64,000 nucleotides of DNA from Lytechinus pictus (Eukaryota > Echinodermata > Echinoidea > Temnopleuroida > Toxopneustidae): the NCBI RefSeq assembly GCF_037042905.1, contig NC_087247.1, forward strand, positions 43,623,920 to 43,687,919, given 5' to 3'. The position numbers were made by a program, and so were the translations under genes. The notes under the pieces are model-generated. The model was not told the DNA's origin and searched no databases. It saw only the letters and a list, made by a program, of their open reading frames with translations. Shown piece by piece: positions 48,276 to 60,200 of this stretch. Every line of letters begins with the position of its first letter. Position 1 is the stretch's first letter.

Positions 48276-48646
48276 TTAAAGATAAATGCCAGTTGTGGTA
48301 ACGATTTCTATATGAGTTCGTACAGAATCCTATAAAATGACCACCAAAGTGTCTGTTTGAATAAAGAAAAGATATGTGCCAAAGGATTCTGGAACAAATT
48401 GTGTAATTGCTGAGAAATTAGCAAATAAGCATGGGATTCGGGTCAAGCGTCGGGCCAACATTCAAAGCAATAATAATACACCGTCCCACGTGCGCTTATC
48501 TGTGTTGGTGTTGGTGATTTCACAAAGTTCAGTTTATGTAACTGTACCAGATCTAGATCCTCAATGATATAGTGACAATTAAGCCTGATATTACAGACTT
48601 TCTCGTGAAATCAGTGTTTACTGCAACTACTTTCATTTATCTTTAA
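48276..48646 (-). mobile_element. TTAA-ended MITE, copy 3 (inverted)
   Basis: It is the reverse complement of the family at 13299-13701 and 45166-45534. It shares TCCCACGTGCGCTTATCTGTG and GTACCAGATCTAGATCCTC with 13299 nearly exactly. It is flanked by TTAA at 48276-48279 and 48643-48646. The 63-codon frame at 48376-48567 is a by-product. Confidence 0.75.
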
Positions 48647-50187
48647 ATTATCAAATTTTTTTGCGAATTAATGTGATCGTCATATGTGGTTAAAATTTTT
48701 TAAATATGATTTCATTTCTTATTATGTTTGTTTTATTATGCAGGACCCCCTTGGAGACCAGTTTATGTGACCTGAAGTGGCTACATTCGGTAAATGGGTA
48801 TTATCATTATCATGATTATATTCTCATGATTGCAGATGATATATCATCATTTACCAATTTTATTTTTGAATGTTTGAGTGCTTTGGTAAAATCATTATGG
48901 GTTTCTGGATTTAGGTTCACTATGCATACAAATCTCATATTCAGCAAAATGATCTGTGAGTTCTAATTATGTAGCCTAGATTTTGTATCATGCACCATTT
49001 TCTAAATAATGTGTCAACATTCATTCCCATTTTCAGTTTTAAATTTCCCATGGGTAAGTAAATGTGCATTGCTGCCATCTGTTGATAAGAAGGAGAAATG
49101 GCAAAACTATCTTTAGGGCTTAGTACAAGAAAGAACCCAAAGCTTTGAGTACTAAAACATGAAATAGATAATCAATTTGATAATCATGATAACTTACTCA
49201 TAGAATCTGTTCATTGTAGGTCTGTGATTGCTTTGATTATTCATTAGGTTAACTTGTTCTTTTTTTTCATTTGTTTTCCATTCCTAGTCAAGGTGGCGTT
49301 TGGTGCACATGCCCCCTTGCCCACTCGATATGCTACTGTAATACAAAAGGCTGGTGCAATAAGGTTTGTTGCTTTTATTACATGATGCTGTGCAGGTCTT
49401 CTTGAACTCTACCCCTTCCCCAGACAGTAAGTAATTAGTGTACCACTCTGCAAAGACTTCAATAAAGTGTTAAATCATCATGCAATACCAATAAATATGT
49501 CATTTTTGGTGGGTGTGATTGAATGAAATCAGACCCTCAATGTATTTAAGTGTATTTATCTCATAATTTAGGCCATTTTTCAATTGTAGGCCAAATATGG
49601 TCTGTGAAATAAGAACGATATGGCATTTTAAAGTTTTGGTTATATAGTGGTAAAACTTTGGTTAAATGTATATTCACAAAACAGTGATGTATAAACACTG
49701 GTCGTTATGTAAATGAGGGAGCTGATGATGTCACAATCATATTTCCTTTGTATTTTGTTATATGAAATACATCAACTCATTGTTCATTTTTCCTCATTTT
49801 AATGTAAACAATGTTTCAATTTTCATGAGCATATGTAATTGTCATTATTGTATTTTTTAAAACAAAAAATGAGATCTTGTATATATTAAGAACATGGGGA
49901 GTGCGACACCTCTTAGTTTGCTTAACCTGTGTTGTGCATAACCCAGTGCTTTGTGAAAATAGGTGAAACTTTGAAAAGTCATAATATTTCTATTTTACAT
50001 CCTGTTTTACATCCAGCTTTTTTTCTCAAATTTTTAAAGTAATTTTCATATTTTTCTCTAGTTTCATAGAAATCAACTTGTTTTGGGTGACTTGACCAGT
50101 ACTTACCTTTTAAAAATCGAATGAGACCAGCATGGTTTTTTTTTTTAATAGTTAAAAGGTGGTGTTAAGATACTTAAAGGGTTCGTT
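48647..50187. other. Unassigned sequence with two weak exon-like blocks
   Basis: Block 48744-48789 (acceptor TTATTATGCAG, donor TTCG|GTAAAT) and block 49290-49361 (acceptor CCATTCCTAG, weak donor AAG|GTTTGT) are each open in one frame. Their phases do not join each other or the 40289-40388 block, so I do not call a gene. 49590-49900 resembles a worn fold-back repeat (AATGAGGGAGCTGATGATGT, CATATTTCCTTTGTATTTTG). Confidence 0.3.
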
Positions 50188-50637
50188 AAGCCGGCCCCAA
50201 CATAACTTTGATTGGAATCAATAGAGAAAAATCAAACAAGCATTATACTTCAAATTTCATCAAAATTGGATGTAAAATATAGAAATTACTGTATGACATT
50301 AAATGATGCCACTTACTATTTCCCAAGTTTTAAGGATTTGACAATAGGTGAGCTCTTCATAAAATCTCATTAGATTAAAAAAAATGCAATTACACATGAT
50401 CAGGGAGAAGTTAAACTTGTTTCACTTTATTATGAGTTAAAAATTTCATATTTCATATTAAAAAATGCAAAAAAAGGAACAGTGAGTATGTGACATCATT
50501 GGTTTTATGTTGGCATAATGACCTGGATGTTGATATTGTTTTCTAAAACTAAGTGAAACTTAAGAATTTCATTTTGAATTTTTTTTTTTTTCTATGCTTA
50601 TTCAATTTAAAGTTTTGTTATGGTGGACTCGGCCTTT
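50188..50637. mobile_element. Fold-back element related to 19084-19682
   Basis: The left arm (AAGCCGGCCCCAACATAAC, then CAAGCATTATACTTCAAAT and TTTCATCAAAATTGG) pairs with the right arm ending TTATGGTGGACTCGGCCTT. Arms are more diverged than in the 19084 copy. Confidence 0.6.
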
Positions 50638-51960
50638 CTGATGTGCTGTTGAATGTGCTACAGTAGTTGATCCTATTTTTAAGCCTCTGTACAGATGAAG
50701 TCTGGATTGACTGATTGACCTGTCTGTAAATCCTCAAATTTTGCCTCCAAATTTATTATTCAAAAGATAATAGGGCCTACATGGATTTTTCATATTTATG
50801 GTTGATAGGTAGAACTCACTTATATAAACACACCAGGGTAGAATTTTGAGACCGTATTTATATGATTATGAATATAAATTTTTTATTGTGAAATTTCACT
50901 ATTGATAAGTAATAATTATAAAACCTTGATATTGTCATATAAAATTTGATGAAAATTTAAAATGAGCTTGAATATTTCAAGTTGTTTATAGAAATCCTTG
51001 ATATATTCAAGGTTGTATAAAGTCTCAATAGTTTTTATGTTGACTGTAATGAGAAAACAGCAATATGGCTATCTTTGAAAAGTCTTGAAAATATTTTGTA
51101 GAAAGATTAACAATCATCTTCCAGAAAAAGAAGTGGTATTATTTCATGTTCCAGTGGTAATGAGCTCAGATTATTTTAATGAAGTTCATCTGTTTTACAC
51201 TTTGGCAGACTTCATATTGTTATTTTATCTTACCACAATTTCTTTAAATTTCTTTAAGAAAAAAAATAGTAATAATGATCTGATTGAAAAAAAAATATAT
51301 AAAGAAATGTGTGATTTTTCCCTATTCTGTGTATATGGGTCATAGTTGGACTTCACAACCTAACAGATTTTTTAAGAAAGAATTTTGTTTAGGTTATACT
51401 GCTGAATATAAGATGCTCCTGATTGTAATAGGTCTACTTTTAAAAAGCATTTTTTTGTTAGGCTGTACTACCTGAAGTTTCAATATTATGAACTAGCAGT
51501 TATTACTTAAGTAATTGTTAAAGTTATTTTTAATATTTTATGTTTTCTCATATTCAATCAATTTATTATCATAATTAGGCAATACGTTTATGTTTGTAAA
51601 TGTCATCAAGTTGTTTAGTTATAAAGTATTTTGACCATTCTTTCTTGAGGTAGGGTGAAAGAATTGGAACAATTCTTGTTTTCTTACAACTTGCTGAGTA
51701 AGAAAAGTTGAAAAGGTTAATTCATGTGCACAGATTTTGTTTGTCCAATATATCATGGAGCTTACAAATTTCTGCAACAATAAGCATAGAAACTCAACAA
51801 CTTTATGTGCACAAGCAGTTTTTTTTTCTCTGACTGATAAATCAGCTGAGAGAAGAATAAAAAAGTTTGATAAAACTCCTTGATATAGCAGAAATGTTAT
51901 CTCAACATATACTGTGTATGCATTGAGGTGTCTGATTTTCATGGTTGGAGTCTGTGGTAG
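50638..51960. other. Sequence upstream of the collagen-type gene
   Basis: AT-rich, with no gene supported. A 107-codon minus frame at 51619-51942 has no recognisable domain. Confidence 0.35.
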
Positions 51961-51969
51961 TAAGAGAGA

Positions 51970-51997
51970 AACACATGGGCTAGCTGCCTCAACCAGC
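51970..51997. repeat. 28-nt motif, exact inverted partner at 56876-56903
   Basis: The core reads CATGGGCTAGCTGCCTCAAC here and its complement GTTGAGGCAGCTAGCCCATG in the first intron. The match is exact over 28 nt and stops abruptly on both sides. It sits about 70 bp upstream of the TATA box. Confidence 0.9.
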
Positions 51998-52020
51998 TGG
52001 ACTGCTCAACTTCCACTGTG

Positions 52021-52089
52021 ATTGGCTGAATGAGTGACCCTGTGTCATATATCCCATAATAAGGGGATATAAAGCTCTCCTGCCATTCA
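52021..52089 (+). promoter_or_regulatory. Core promoter of the collagen-type gene: inverted CCAAT box, TATA box, initiator-like site
   Basis: ATTGG, the complement of CCAAT, lies at 52021-52025, and TATAAAG at 52068-52074. An initiator-like TTCAGTG lies at 52087-52093. The first ATG after this is the start codon of exon 1, which leaves a leader of about 95 nt. The spacing, CCAAT about 65-70 bp and TATA about 20 bp before the presumed start, is that of a focused promoter, though the TATA-to-initiator gap is a little short. Vertebrate type I collagen promoters likewise use an ATTGG-orientation CCAAT box and a TATA box; homology of the two arrangements is not shown. Confidence 0.55.
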
Positions 52090-52185
52090 GTGCAAAGTGA
52101 GAACCCTGAGCCAGGAAAAGTTAGTTTGGCAGTAGTCTCCACTTTACTAGTACTGAATTTGGGGTCCCACAAAGATTGTACCACA

Positions 52186-52282
52186 ATGTATAGCTTTGTG
52201 GACCTCGCTATCTGCCACAGGCGGAGAATCCTTCTGACGTTATTTGTATTATTTGCTGTACAGTCATTTTCAAATGGACAAG
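52186..52282 (+). CDS. Exon 1 of a SURF-type fibrillar procollagen: signal peptide
   Basis: The first ATG downstream of the TATA box has A at -3 (CCACAATGT). It encodes 32 residues plus one base before a consensus donor (ACAAG|GTAAGT). The peptide starts MYSFVDLAICHRRR, a somewhat long basic n-region. A hydrophobic core, ILLTLFVLFAVQSF, and a polar SNGQ end suitable for cleavage follow. This is a secretory signal. The exon ends in phase 1, as the next two exons require. An in-frame extension upstream has no ATG, so this start is well supported. Assignment to the downstream VWC exon rests on phase, strand and the lack of any other candidate in the 9.2-kb intron; a small intervening exon cannot be excluded. 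Confidence 0.75.
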
Positions 52283-52417
52283 GTAAGTAGGGAATACATT
52301 TCCTACTGCTAGTTTTTGAATGTTTTCTTTTTTTTAATTTGCTCACCTTGTTTTTTACTTCTCATTCTTAAAAAAAAAGTGATATGTTTTTGTGTTTACA
52401 TGTCTTGTACAGTGAAG

Positions 52418-52439
52418 TGGGACCACTCATGCATGATGG
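52418..52439. repeat. 22-nt motif, exact inverted partner at 57246-57267
   Basis: The core GGACCACTCATGCATGATGG occurs 136 bp inside the first intron, and its complement 4.8 kb further in. The match is exact over 22 nt and includes the palindrome TCATGCATGA. Confidence 0.9.
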
Positions 52440-55400
52440 TCTTGCAGGCTTGCTTGTGTTTTAAAACATTGACCGTCTTCTTCTCTCATCTCATAATACC
52501 TGAGGAAGAAGCTTCTCCTTAAGCTTTTTCTATCAAAATTTGCAGGAAGGATGTTTCTTTTACTGCATTATTTGAGCTCTATTACTGGCTCTGTTCTCAA
52601 TATTTATCTATAGACTTTTTAAAATAGTTATGGTGCTGTCCAACGTTGCACCGCTGCCCTCAATGATAATATATATTTTATTACTATATTTTTTGTCTTT
52701 CCAGTTGAGAAGTTGTTAGTTTAGTCAGCCTTGGCAAAGCTATCTTTGAATTTGATCAGTTGAGCCCCCTTAATTAAAAATACTCTGTTTATCAATGGGT
52801 ATGAGTTTACACAACAACTGTTTTATTTATTTATATTGTTTCTTTTGGTTCCTTTTTAAGTTTTATATGTTTATATTCCAACAATTAACAACATTAGGTT
52901 TAGGATAAAGCCATCATTAGTCTCAAATAGTTCCTGACAACAATTTTCAAATGTTTTACCTTGGAATTTGACAGGGGTGAACATATTACAAGAGTGGATA
53001 CGGTACCCCGATAGCTCTGATATGTTTGTATTCAATGCCGGTGTGTCCCATTTGGCATCCGACTCCTTGCTGCGTCTAGCATGTCTAGGCTGGGCTGTGA
53101 CCCTTTCCTAGCATTGTATATCACTCATTCCATGATAATGGATGAATCAATCTACAATCCAGACGTTGCTGACAGGCATGACAGTTTTGGAAAAAAATAT
53201 CACACTCCCTAAACCTGAATGTGCTGTTTGTAACTAAATGTGTCTCTCTATTGTTGGTCTACATCGAGAATATTTTTCAAAGAAACTAACTTAATATTGG
53301 AAAGGAAGTTGCATTATATTCTCCAACTTCCCTTGTTCCATGCATCTAAAAATTCTAAATGATAATTTCTTCATTTGATGGTCTGCATTATGTGAATCTA
53401 TTAGAATTTTATTCTCAATATTTGTAGGGATTATTGTCAAATTACTGTGGATGAGCATCATTTCATCTGTTCATAATTATTTAGGCCTATATCCAAATAA
53501 AAGGATATTCTAAACAAAATATCTTTATGCTGAGCTTAGCAACTAGGCATATTTTGTGGGGAAATTTTTCTTCCGACAAAATTGAATGAAATTGGTCCAG
53601 ACAATAATTTGAAAAGTTTAGATCCATATCAGCTAGCTTCCCGAAATTGTATCAATTATTCATATATGACAAAAAAAGTGGACACCTGTAAAAAAAAGAG
53701 ATATTGATTACTAGTACTAATTACCTGCAGGATACACTAAACTTATCTACTTCCTTTTGGTATAAATTTATCAGTTCAGTGAGTAATATACTTCCTGAGT
53801 AGGACCTGTGCTAGAAAAAAAATTTGATTGGAAAGTTTTGTGTAGCTTGATTTCAATCATCATGATCAATATGACATTAGAATGATGGAGAAGTATAAAA
53901 TTGTCAAAACAGTTATGTCATGAAAGGATAGGCCTATGAGATGATTCTTTGGAAAGTTTGGGTTCTTCCCAAAATGAAGTATATCCATCAAGTTTGTCCA
54001 ACAACCACAAATTTACATTCAGCAACATTAGTAGTCTACAGGATAAGATTCAGGAAATGGTCACCTGATAAAATTTCTGCCTGCGTGTGTCTTTTGTCTT
54101 TTATCTCTTTATGCCTAGACCAGCAATATTTCCACCTCCTCAAAAAAGTAATCCCTTCAGCTTTTCAGCCCTTGGGAGCCACTGGGTCATACATATTGCT
54201 GCAGTTGCAGTTTCGTGGAGGAGGGGCGGTCCTATTCTCTCTCATTTCCTGCCTGTATCACTGGCCATGTCTATGCCCTTGGCGCAGCCAGACAATCGGC
54301 CTCATAGGGAAATGATATCTGCACATGTGCAGTTTGTGTATTCTCACCATCAACAGTTTTCTATCCTCCCCTTTTTTATGCTAAGGTAGGCTAGTTCATA
54401 TTGTTGCATCTTTCAACCCAGCACAAACTCAGCATCATTGCGGTGCACCCCAACCGATTTGCTGACTGAGTTATTTCTCAGTGGTGGGATGCAGGGCTGT
54501 GGTTGGTCGATTGCTAACCCACTTTTATTGTTACCTGACTGTATCTGACCTTGCCTTGAATTCTCAACTTAATTTCCGCGAGGAGGCATAATTTTTACTT
54601 TCTCACTGAAATATTATTTTAGTGTCCTTTATATTATTGGGTATTTCAGATATATGGGATGCTTTCACGATTTCATTGACAGCTAGATACAATTTTTTTT
54701 GTTATTGATTTAGACAAAGAAAAATCATGAGGGCTATTCTTTTTGCTTTTAGTTGCTATTATCATTGACTTAATTGATTTTTTGAAACTTCAATGGAATT
54801 AAATATTTCCTCAACAACTTTCTGCACCTGTTACTTTTAGGAATCATAAAATTTCCCTTGATACAAGAATTTTATTCTTTACTTGGCTAATCCTGATATA
54901 AATCAAAATAACTTAGCATCAAAGCAGAAGGGCATGTAGAGCCTATATGAACTTACTCTCAAAGTAGTAAATAGTGGAGACTAGTCCGGGTGGGTCAAAT
55001 ACTATTCCATCCCTGTACCTGAGATATATAATCCAATTTAATTATTTGAATTCGGCACTCAAAATTTATTGATGATAAGAGCATTACAACTTAACACTAT
55101 TTCAGCATGCCCCATGATTTCAGGCAGGCCTACACACTTAGCAGGTACATGAAGTAGCTTGTCTATATTTGTACACTTTGGAAGAATGCCTCATTCCACC
55201 ATCCCCCTCACAAATTTGAGGAAAAAATACTTCTGCATGTAGGCCTAGGTCAAATTTAACTTCCTCTTGAGTTGTAGATTCAGATGGTTGTGATTAGTTC
55301 ATGTGTCATATAGTGGTTTTAAACTGCTTTTCCATGCCACTAGTTGTAGGTGCATTATATCACTGTAACTTTGCAACGTAGATTGTTTTCTGTAATATCA

Positions 55401-56875
55401 GTTTCTCTTCAAAGAAGTTGGTCTGAATTATTATTACATTTCCCCTTTCGCGATTCTTTGAGTCAATTTTTTTATCAGTATATTTCAGTTTGAATAAAGA
55501 TTTTATAGATCAGCTCTCAAGGAAATGCTGTCATGTCCATCAGTTTCTTTTAAGATTTAATTTCAGTAGTGGAAAACCCAGTGTCATTAGGCATGTACAA
55601 CACGAAAGTCCTTAGTATAGGCTAGTGTTTAGATTGCCTATGGATAGGCTAATTCAGGGGGTTCTCACCGTCTGGCTATTGCTTGTGTTAATGTAGGAAA
55701 TTTGATTTCACCAAGAGGCCACAGAAGTATAGACAAAGTTGCACAAAATTGTTGTGAAGAAATATTGAGTGTGCGAAAAAACGTTCTTCAACATAGAATT
55801 CTACGTAATCATTAAATTACAATACATGCCATTATTTTCATACTGATTGGCCAATTCATTGGTTGTTTTGTAGGCATAAAGAAGCAAACTCCGATCTGCC
55901 ATTATTCTTAAAGTGGGTCCACTTTTTGGATCAAAAGATTTGCAAGCATTCGCTATGAGATAGCTAGCCCCCTCCCCAAGAAAATTATAGGCCCTATGCC
56001 CTATATGATTTAATTCTGAGCAGATAACATTTTTGATATGCCTCTAATATACCTCTGTCATTATACAACAGGCATTTACTTGTAGAAACATCTTTTTTGT
56101 GTAGTATAGATGAAAAACTGACTGTTTTATCCCTAAAATTGCCTTAATTTTTTATTAGATTTTATGCAGAAATTAGGCAATATATGTGATAAATATTGTT
56201 CCAAAGCATCTTATTGTGATATAATGAAAATATAGAGAAGAAAAACTTAATTTTTGATTTTTCTTTTTATGTTTAATGAGTGACATTTACATAGACTATG
56301 TGTAAGAAATCCACGCAAGTTTGTAGAAAAAGGATTTAGAATGAATCATTACTGTAGAGTGAAAAGAATAATTATATTCCCCAAATCATACTTTACTTGA
56401 TGGCTGATTTTGCCAATTATATATAATAGATAACACTGTTGAAATGACAGAAGTTACATTAAAATCAAAACATATCTTACTATAATGATGTTTAAAAAAT
56501 GAATCAAAATGTAGGTCTACCTCTTTGTTTTTGTGTTTTTGGTGGCCGAGTCATTACACTGACATGCCATAAGGAATATATATCTTAATAACAGGATGAA
56601 TGTTTTTTTTAGTATCATTTTGCCCAGCAAAGGGGTGTAGGCTTAATTTGTAAATTCAATAACACAATTTGTTTTACTTTCTTTCTTAATTGCCATCATT
56701 TTCACTTATAAGATAACTTTACTTTATACTTGTTTGGCATTGAGAATTTCATCTTTTGGAATATCCGAATCAAATCGAAAGTTTTATAAATCAAAGCCAT
56801 TGTGTACTCCATGAATTTGATGAACTTCTTACTTAAAACAACATCATTGTCTTCAATATTTACCGATCAGATCTT

Positions 56876-56903
56876 GCTGGTTGAGGCAGCTAGCCCATGT
56901 GTT
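56876..56903. repeat. Inverted partner of the 28-nt motif at 51970
   Basis: GTTGAGGCAGCTAGCCCATG core, exact complement of the upstream copy over 28 nt. Flanking sequence is unrelated. Confidence 0.9.
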
Positions 56904-57245
56904 CCCCCCTCAATGTTTATTTGCTCTCGATATTTTATTTCAACCATATTTTTCAAATTTCTTTATTCCTTCCCTGCTTGCCAAGGCTGAATTAGTTGAG
57001 TTACAAAATATATTTTTATTTATTATATTGCCTGATGAGTGTAATAAAAAAATATACATGAATTATTACTCCCATGCAAGCTTGCATTCTTTTTCCATCA
57101 AAATTTTGTTTGATACATATTTTCATTTGCTTAAGATCGAGATATAGATATGTAGTCCATGCATGCTATCGCATGATTAAATTATGTCTCTGGAATCCAG
57201 TCATTGAGTATTAGTATTTATTCAATTCATCTGCAATTGCTTTAT

Positions 57246-57267
57246 CCATCATGCATGAGTGGTCCCA
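57246..57267. repeat. Inverted partner of the 22-nt motif at 52418
   Basis: CCATCATGCATGAGTGGTCC core, exact complement over 22 nt. It lies 343 bp after the 28-nt partner, in the same left-to-right order as the pair around exon 1. Confidence 0.9.
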
Positions 57268-60200
57268 ATATTTTGGAGTGGAGATTTCCCTCAAATAAAT
57301 GTGTTCATTTTTTTGGGCACGACTGTATTCATTATAAATGTTATTTTATTTTGCACGAGGTAAATTCACTGAGAAATTATTTTGCATGTATTATTTATGG
57401 ATGAGCATGTTATTATGTTACACTTTTTCATGTGAAATGTTTTCTTCCTTTGCACGAATAATTTTATTATAGCATGATTATCATGTAGGAACTAAGGTTC
57501 AAAATATTTATGAATGAAACTAATGACTGTGAATTGAATTCAGCAAGAAAAGGCCCCCAAAATCAGTGATTATTTTGTCTTTCAAAATAATTTAAGAAAA
57601 CTGTTTGAATTTGTTATTATTACTTGAATTCTAGGCCCTATTATTTATGTGCTGAATTCCATTTTATTCAGTCTGTTAAAGTAATAGTTTGCTTGTTAAA
57701 TTTGTGAGCATGTTATGGAATGTGCTCTTGCTACTAATGCATTGTATTAATCTATTCCTTGATTATTTTTTTCCTTGTTTCATTTCCCTGTTGTGTTTAT
57801 CCCCAATATTATTTCCCCTTGCCATACAAAAATATAGTCCGAATTCCAAATTGGATCAATGAAACATTTTTTTTTTCTTGTGAAGTAATTCTCAAGGATT
57901 TTTTATTTAAGGAGTATTTCCATAGTGCTTCCAAAGTATTTACATGTAGGGGATGGTTTTTACAAAAAGATATTGGTATCTTCCAATTTCCTTTAAACAG
58001 GCTTCTATGAGCCAATTGAGCCAGCCGTGTTAATCTTCCTTTTCCTCACACACTAATACAATTGAAACACAGGACATTTGATTTTTTCCATTAGATTTTG
58101 CACCTTAATTCTTTGACAAAGACACACACTCATAAAACAGTAAGAATGTCTAATAATTAGTGCATGAAAATTAGACCTGATAATATATAGTGAAAAATAG
58201 TGGATCTTGACTTAACTTGTAGATGCATGGAGTAGGATCCTTAATACACTTATTAAAATGCTGATCTTTCAAGGTGTCAGCATTTCTCAATAGCAAACCT
58301 GAATTATTGGTGTAATATATATTTTTTTACCTTACTGAGTGAGGAAGTGTTTCAATTTCTGCAAATTTCAAAACAAAACAAAAACATTAAAAAAACACGA
58401 GATATTGATCATTATAGTTCCTAATTTAATATTTGATTTTTCAATGATTTTTTGGGTAAATCAACATCTTTGAAGAATCGACTTGCTGAATTGATTTTTG
58501 TTTATACACCAATCTCTGAAATCTATTTTTCCCTTTGATATTCTGTAAGATTAAGTTCATGATATATGTAGGATCTAAAGTAGGGGTTTGAAATGACTGA
58601 AACAAGAATGCCCTCCAGTTTATTATCAAAATTGTTAACAAGTTTTCTTGTTGCTTTGATTGTATCAAACATACATCTTTTTTTTCTTTATCTTGGATAA
58701 CGTTTTCAAAATGGAAACCCTAAGCAAGAGGCTCATATAAACTCCTGTATATGCCTATGAATTCCATTTTTTTTTGTTGGGGGGGATAAAAGGGCAAAGG
58801 GCTTTTAAGTTTTTAAAAGTAAAAACTAATCATTTAGATGTTGCTTGATTGCATAAAGGTGTTTCTTGTCTTTGTGTGTTGTTTTGTGATGTAGTATTGT
58901 AGTTTAGAGTTGTAGCATGTATATGTCAGTATAACTCCTACACTGTAGGAATATAGGATTTAAATAGCTAATAAACTAATTATGGCCTTGTAGGCCCTGG
59001 AATGAGAATGCTCTGTGGCTCACAGAGATGGAGGGAGTTCTTCTCAGTAGAGTCTGCATGAAGTTTATCAATAGTGAATGTTGAACTGCATGTCAACCAC
59101 AAAGGAAAGATGCCAGGAATGCTAACTTGCATGGAGAGAGTGCATGCAGATGAAGTAGATGGACTTCACAAAAAGTTGTTATGTGTATGACATTTGTTTT
59201 TGAAAAGTAGTTAAAAGTGATGTATTGGCTTAATTTGTTCTTGATATTACCTGTTTGCCTCAAATATTTCTTTCTCCATTGAAGTTATACATTGAACAGT
59301 GTTCTTTACATGAAAAAAACGTTTTAAAAGCAATGATTTGAATCAAGATATTTCATACTTTTGAACCTGATAAAATATGGCACTTTTTCCCTTCTCATTC
59401 GCACCCATCATAATGATTACATTTTCTCTCATGACCCTTAAATGTGCTTCACATTCAGAAACAAGTATGAGTGTTTTTGCGTGCGCACATTTCTCTTCAC
59501 TCGTAAACATTTTTACCACTTTTTACTTGATTTTTTTTTGTTTTGATATTTTTTCTCATTTCTAATTGTATTTCTGATTTCATTTTGTTTAATATTTGTT
59601 AGTTACAGTTTGTAATATGATTTCATTTGTTTTCATATCTGTGTAAATCAATGTTGTGTAAACTTCACTCATAAGCACCTTCAGTAATTCTACATGAATT
59701 TCATAGCACTTTCTTTTTCAAACTCAAATTCTTATCTGACTCGATTTTGAGGAGTTGGTTATGTGAGATACTTGCCATTTTGCAACCATTTCACTGACCA
59801 CTCAATCATGATATCGCCATTCCAATTTGAATCCAACACACCTAACACATGCAGGCTTGCTTGGCCTTTTCTCCACCCCACAGTTCACTGTCATTCATGT
59901 GTGCTGTCATAGTTTGAATGAGAGAAATTTAATAACTTAAAAAATTAAACCGTTTGTTATCTTGTGTATTCACTTTTGAAACCATGGAAATTGTTGACAA
60001 TGTTTCTTAGAGTTGGAATCTTTTTATCAGCTGGGTTTTGAACGCCCTTTGAGAATCATGCATTTTGTAACATTGAGGTGAGTACCTGATTGAATTATCA
60101 TGTGTTATTTTGTATGTTTTGCATCTAGGTATTTTTCTGCATGATGCACTTATGACATGTTATGTGAGCATCCAATTCTTTCCCTTGGAATATCAATTAT

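Noticed and set aside
48706..48966. 86-codon ORF containing IADD, like a reverse transcriptase box
   Set aside because: None of the neighbouring motifs of a reverse transcriptase are present before or after it. The match is four residues only.
48744..49361. Two short exon-like blocks as part of one gene
   Set aside because: Each is open in a single frame, but the end phase of the first does not match the start phase of the second, and the second donor is weak.
51939..52346. 135-codon minus-strand ORF over the promoter and exon 1
   Set aside because: It is antisense to the signal-peptide exon and promoter, has no domain, and the + strand reading is strongly supported.
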